From NCBI RefSeq assembly GCF_014197435.1, contig NZ_JACIFP010000001.1, forward strand, positions 868,001 to 932,000: a DNA stretch of 64,000 bases. Reading direction: 5' to 3'. Below the pieces are notes generated by a model that worked only from the letters and a program-made list of their open reading frames with translations, ran no database searches and had not been told where the DNA came from. Below are positions 60,794 to 64,000 of the stretch, in pieces; position 1 is the first letter of the stretch; each line of letters opens with the position of its first letter. Made by a program: the position numbers and the translations under genes. This DNA comes from Gordonia humi. Lineage in GTDB: Bacteria > Actinomycetota > Actinomycetes > Mycobacteriales > Mycobacteriaceae.

Positions 60794-61599
60794 TCGCCGG
60801 CCTCCTCGTTCTCGGCGAGGACGGCGCGGACCTGTTCGGCGGCGTCGGGCCCCTGGTAGGCGCCGACGACCTCCTCGATTCCGCCGTCCATCCGGATCTG
60901 ACCGTGATCGATCCACAGCGCCCGATCGCACAGCTGGGCGAGGAACTCGTTCGAGTGGCTGGCGAACACCAGGATTCCGGAGCGTTCGACGAGAGCCTGC
61001 AGACGGGTCCGCGCCTTCTTCATGAACTCGGCGTCGACGGCGCCGATGCCCTCGTCGAGAATCAGGATCTCCGGATCGATGCTGGTGACGACACCGAGCG
61101 CCAGACGCACACGCATACCGGTGGAATACGTGCGCAGCGGCATCTCCAAGTAGTCGCCGAGCTCGGAGAACTCGGCGATCTCATCGGTCTTCTTCAGCAT
61201 CTCGCGGCGGCTCATACCGAGGAACATGCCGCGGATCAGGATGTTCTCGTACCCCGAGATCTCCGGGTCCATGCCGACACCGAGATCGAAGACCGGGGCC
61301 ACCCGCCCCTTGACTTTGCACGCCCCGCGGGTCGGCTCGTAGATCCCCGACAGCAGCCGCAGCAGCGTCGACTTGCCCGCGCCGTTGTGCCCGACGAGGC
61401 CGACGCGGTCGCCGTGTTCGAGGTGCAGGTCGATGTCCCGGAGGGCTTCGACGACGACGGTCTTGGATCCGTTCGACCCGATGATGCCGCCGGCCGCGCC
61501 GACCACGGCCTTCTTGAGTGAGCGCGTCTTGGCGTCGAAGATCGGGAAGTCGACGCACGCATCCCATGTGTCGACCCGGATGTCGGTGTTGTCTGCCAC
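60790..61599 (-). CDS. wzt: ABC exporter ATPase for lipid-linked galactan (Wzt/RfbE)
   Basis: 269-aa ATPase. Walker A GHNGAGKST near residue 70, signature-like TYSTGMRVRLALG, Walker B ILILDEGIGAVD and H-loop FASHSNE. The long N-terminal segment before the ATPase core and the poly-saccharide-export type Gate motif are typical. With the permease it flips the lipid-linked glycan made by GlfT1 and others. Overlaps glfT1 by 4 nt. Confidence 0.9.
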   Translation of the reverse strand: MADNTDIRVDTWDACVDFPIFDAKTRSLKKAVVGAAGGIIGSNGSKTVVVEALRDIDLHLEHGDRVGLVGHNGAGKSTLLRLLSGIYEPTRGACKVKGRVAPVFDLGVGMDPEISGYENILIRGMFLGMSRREMLKKTDEIAEFSELGDYLEMPLRTYSTGMRVRLALGVVTSIDPEILILDEGIGAVDAEFMKKARTRLQALVERSGILVFASHSNEFLAQLCDRALWIDHGQIRMDGGIEEVVGAYQGPDAAEQVRAVLAENEEAGE

Positions 61600-61612
61600 G
61601 AGGGTGTGTCTC

Positions 61613-62491
61613 CTATACCCAGTACGCCACGCGGGCGCGGAAGTTGCGCATCACCAGCAGGGCGGCGATCCAGCCGAGCGCGGTGCAGCCGAGCACGATG
61701 CCCCAGTGATAGAACTCGACGTGCTGACCGAGCAGCGGCCCGCGGGAGATCTCCAGATAGTGGAACATCGGATTGATCTCGACGAACTTCAGCTTGCTCG
61801 AGCCGCCGTCGCCCGCGGCGTCGAGGGTGCCCGCCGACCAGATGATCGGTGTCATGAAGAAGACGAGCCGGACCGCGGTGGTCAGCAACTGGCCGATGTC
61901 GCGGAACCGCGTCGACAGGATGCCGAACACTATCGTCACCCAGGTCGCGTTGAGTACGAACAGCGCGAGAGCGGGGAACACCAGGAACGCCGTCCACCCG
62001 ATCGGCGGCCGGAAGATCGCGAACACGATCACATAGATGACGATGTTGTGCGCGAAGATGATCAGGCTGCGCCACACCACGCGGTACACGTGCACGCTGA
62101 TCGGCGCCGGGAGCTGTTTGATCAATCCCTCGTTGGTGGAGAAGACCACGGAGCCGTCGAGGATCGAGGTCTCGATGAAGCCCCAGAAGATGAAGCCCAG
62201 CAGCACGTACGGCAGGAACGTCTTGATGTCCTGGTGGAACAGCTCGCCATACAGAATGCCCATGGCGACGGCGGTGACGCCCGTCGCGATGGTGATCCAC
62301 AGTGGTCCGAGGACCGAGCGCTTGTAGCGCTGCTTGATGTCCGTCCACCCGAGGTGCAACCAGAGCTCGGAGGTTCGGAAACCGTCGACGAGATCCTGGA
62401 AGCCCCGAGCGAACGTTCGCGAATCCGAGGTGGGCGGGGCCGGCGGGACTGTTCTGCCGGGGGCTCCGCCGTCATTGGCTACGGCTGACAC
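61613..62491 (-). CDS. wzm: ABC exporter permease for lipid-linked galactan (Wzm/RfbD)
   Basis: About 292-aa ABC-2 permease with six hydrophobic helices (GPLWITIATGVTAVAMGILYGELF, VLLGFIFWGFIETSILDG and onward). GTG 62491 chosen because the longer frame to 62554 would overlap bpa by 41 nt; neither has a good ribosome site. 13 nt before the ATPase gene. Forms the membrane pore of the Wzm/Wzt exporter. Confidence 0.85.
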   Translation of the reverse strand: MSAVANDGGAPGRTVPPAPPTSDSRTFARGFQDLVDGFRTSELWLHLGWTDIKQRYKRSVLGPLWITIATGVTAVAMGILYGELFHQDIKTFLPYVLLGFIFWGFIETSILDGSVVFSTNEGLIKQLPAPISVHVYRVVWRSLIIFAHNIVIYVIVFAIFRPPIGWTAFLVFPALALFVLNATWVTIVFGILSTRFRDIGQLLTTAVRLVFFMTPIIWSAGTLDAAGDGGSSKLKFVEINPMFHYLEISRGPLLGQHVEFYHWGIVLGCTALGWIAALLVMRNFRARVAYWV

Positions 62492-62513
62492 AACGTCACA
62501 GCATACCGCCGGG

Positions 62514-63065
62514 TCACAGATACTGACCGGTGCTGTGGCTGTCGGACGCGTCACCGGGGCCGACGGGGAGCACGCCCTGGCGCATCTGCTCCAGCTGGCT
62601 GCGGGCAGCCATCTGCTGGGCGAACAGTGCGGTCTGGATGCCGTGGAAGACGCCTTCGAGCCAGCCCACGAGCTGCGCCTGCGCGATCCGCAGCTCCGCG
62701 TCGGTCGGGGTCTGCTCGTCGGAGAACGGCAGGGCCAGGCGGTCGAGTTCTTCGCGGAGCTCGGGTGCGAGGCCGTCCTGGAGTTCGGCGATCGAGGTGC
62801 GATGGATGTCGGCCAGTCGGGTGCGGCTCGCCTCGTCGAGAGGCGCGGCGCGGACCTCCTCCAGAAGCTGCTTGATCATGGTGCCGATCCGCATCACCTT
62901 GGCGGGCTGCTCGACCATCGCCGACATCGGGTTGGCCGACGATCCGTCGCCGTGCGCTGCTGCGGCGAATTCGACGACCGGTTCGTCCGGGGTCGAGGAC
63001 GGGTCGGATGACAGCGGATTCGAGGGGCCTGAGGCGCCGAACATCTCGGGAAGCATGGTGTCCAT
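62514..63065 (-). CDS. bpa: Bacterial proteasome activator Bpa (DUF2587)
   Basis: 183-aa protein forming a dodecameric, ATP-independent ring that opens the 20S proteasome for unfolded proteins. Disordered acidic start (1-50), four-helix core (about 52-150: KVMRIGTMIKQLLEEVRAAPLDE, QAQLVGWLEGVFHGIQTALF), and C-terminal GQYL, the HbYX-like motif that docks in the proteasome. Implies that this organism has a 20S proteasome. First gene of the minus-strand envelope operon. Confidence 0.93.
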   Translation of the reverse strand: MDTMLPEMFGASGPSNPLSSDPSSTPDEPVVEFAAAAHGDGSSANPMSAMVEQPAKVMRIGTMIKQLLEEVRAAPLDEASRTRLADIHRTSIAELQDGLAPELREELDRLALPFSDEQTPTDAELRIAQAQLVGWLEGVFHGIQTALFAQQMAARSQLEQMRQGVLPVGPGDASDSHSTGQYL

Positions 63066-63139
63066 TGTGCCCGTCGGTCGGCAGTCCGCGGAGTCGTCCC
63101 GGCGTGATCGATCGGTATCGGGTGTCTATCGTGGTGGCC

Positions 63140-64000
63140 ATGCCGTTCGACATCGCCTCCGTGCGGGGACTGTTCCCCTCGCTCGGTGACGGCTGGATTC
63201 ACCTGGACGCCCAGCGCGGCATGCAGATTCCCGACGCGGTCGCATCGGCCGTCGCACGCGGAGTCCGCGCCTTCCCGGTGCGGGGCGGCGGACTCTCTCA
63301 GCAGTCGATCCAGGCGGACGAGACGACGACTCGGGCGCGTCGCAGCATCGCCGACCTGCTTGAGGCCGATCCCGACTGCGTGGTGTTCGGCCCGTCGCGT
63401 GCCTCTCTCGTCTCGGCGCTGGTCGACGCGCTGCCGGTGACCGCGTGGATCGGAGACGGCGTGGTCCTGTCGCGACTGGACGATGAGGAGAACATCGTGC
63501 CCTGGCTGCGCGGTGCGTCCCGACACGGGGCGCAGACGCGGTGGGCGCAGGTCGATGTGGAGGACGGGACGCTGCCGCCCTGGCAGTACTCGGATCTCGT
63601 CACCGATCGGACCGGGGTGGTGGCCGTCGCGTTGGCGTCGTCGACGACGGGTGCGATCACCGACATCGGTCAGATCGCCGGGCATGCGCGGGCGGCGGGC
63701 GCGCTGACCGTCGTCGACGCCACGAACGCGGCGCCGTTCGTTCCGCTGTCGATGGCCGAGACCGGTGCCGATATCGTGATCGTCAGCGCCGAGCGCTGGG
63801 GCGGTCCGCGCGTGGCCGCGATGGTGTTCGCGGACCGTCGCACCATGGACTCGATGACCAACGTCTCCCTGGATCCGCGCGCGGTGGGACCCGCCCGGTT
63901 GGAACTCTCGCCGGTGCCGCCTGCCTGGTTGAGCGGCCTCATCGCATCGGTCGAGGTGTTGGCGGGTCTGGACTCGGCTGCCGCCGGGAAGCGGCGGCAC
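63140..64000 (+). CDS. Class V aminotransferase-fold protein, 3' end outside the window
   Basis: 287 residues visible, frame open to the right edge. ATG 63140 starts MPFDIASVRGLFPSLGDGWIHLDA, as in cysteine-desulfurase/isopenicillin-epimerase-like proteins; the M. tuberculosis neighbour at this place is Rv3778c. Cofactor Asp193 is present (VDATNAAPF), but where the PLP-binding Lys belongs in S-G-H-K-x-x-G-P the sequence is SAERWGGP, with Arg219. It may not bind PLP covalently. Divergent from bpa across 74 bp. Confidence 0.85.
   Translation, partial: MPFDIASVRGLFPSLGDGWIHLDAQRGMQIPDAVASAVARGVRAFPVRGGGLSQQSIQADETTTRARRSIADLLEADPDCVVFGPSRASLVSALVDALPVTAWIGDGVVLSRLDDEENIVPWLRGASRHGAQTRWAQVDVEDGTLPPWQYSDLVTDRTGVVAVALASSTTGAITDIGQIAGHARAAGALTVVDATNAAPFVPLSMAETGADIVIVSAERWGGPRVAAMVFADRRTMDSMTNVSLDPRAVGPARLELSPVPPAWLSGLIASVEVLAGLDSAAAGKRRH

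Overview
The window looks like the chromosome of a high-GC, mycolic-acid-containing actinobacterium (order Mycobacteriales; Gordonia/Williamsia/Rhodococcus-like, species not determinable here). The envelope block at the right end (GlfT1-type galactofuranosyltransferase, Wzt/Wzm arabinogalactan-precursor exporter, the proteasome activator Bpa with its C-terminal QYL) has the gene content of the M. tuberculosis Rv3778c-Rv3783 region. An antigen-85-like esterase, a DUF732 lipoprotein and a mycofactocin-type SDR point the same way. No rRNA, tRNA or CRISPR was seen.

Layout. (1) 1-11.5 kb, catabolic block I: two tandem SDR genes that are identical over long tracts, then a tightly overlapped operon of two class III (CaiB/BaiF) CoA-transferases, a thiolase-fold protein without the usual Cys, a DUF35 Zn/OB protein and an F420-type luciferase-like oxidoreductase; then a Fe(III)/organic-anion-type ABC importer and another SDR. 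(2) 11.7-13.4 kb: an IS1380-family element with a CTAG target duplication and a doubly frameshifted transposase. (3) 13.4-39.2 kb, catabolic block II: a ribose-type ABC importer, a GntR/FCD regulator and a second CaiB-CaiB-thiolase-like-DUF35 cassette. This one is extended by a second DUF35/thiolase pair, an acyl-CoA dehydrogenase plus APH-family kinase plus small protein plus acyl-CoA ligase module, a second acyl-CoA dehydrogenase, an aldehyde dehydrogenase, SDRs, a second GntR/FCD regulator, a PEP-synthase/rifampin-phosphotransferase-like dikinase, a lipocalin-like protein, a PtpB-like phosphatase and a mycofactocin-type SDR. (4) 39.3-47.4 kb, mostly housekeeping or envelope genes: DUF732 lipoprotein, Ag85-like esterase, GtrA, TetR, a 54-aa protein, pyruvate carboxylase, SGNH hydrolase. 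(5) 47.6-59.8 kb, aromatic catabolic block III: aromatic-acid MFS permease, aldehyde dehydrogenase, extradiol-type dioxygenase, alpha/beta hydrolase, cupin, two SDRs (one lacking its catalytic residues), ThDP decarboxylase, Rieske oxygenase with its reductase, and a MarR regulator with RidA. Four near-identical 14-bp palindromes mark its promoters. (6) 59.8-64 kb: the cell-envelope export block.

How it fits together. Blocks I and II are paralogous and each has its own importer. The inferred logic is uptake, CoA activation by the paired CoA-transferases or ligase, dehydrogenation by acyl-CoA dehydrogenases and SDRs, then C-C cleavage by thiolase-fold/DUF35 pairs (Ltp2/ChsH2-like or BbsBA-like). 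Block II adds three phosphoryl-transfer genes, which suggests a phosphorylation-dependent step. The substrate cannot be read from the sequence. The most promising candidate for an undescribed system is the duplicated CaiB2-thiolase-DUF35 cassette together with the kinase/dikinase/phosphatase extension of block II.
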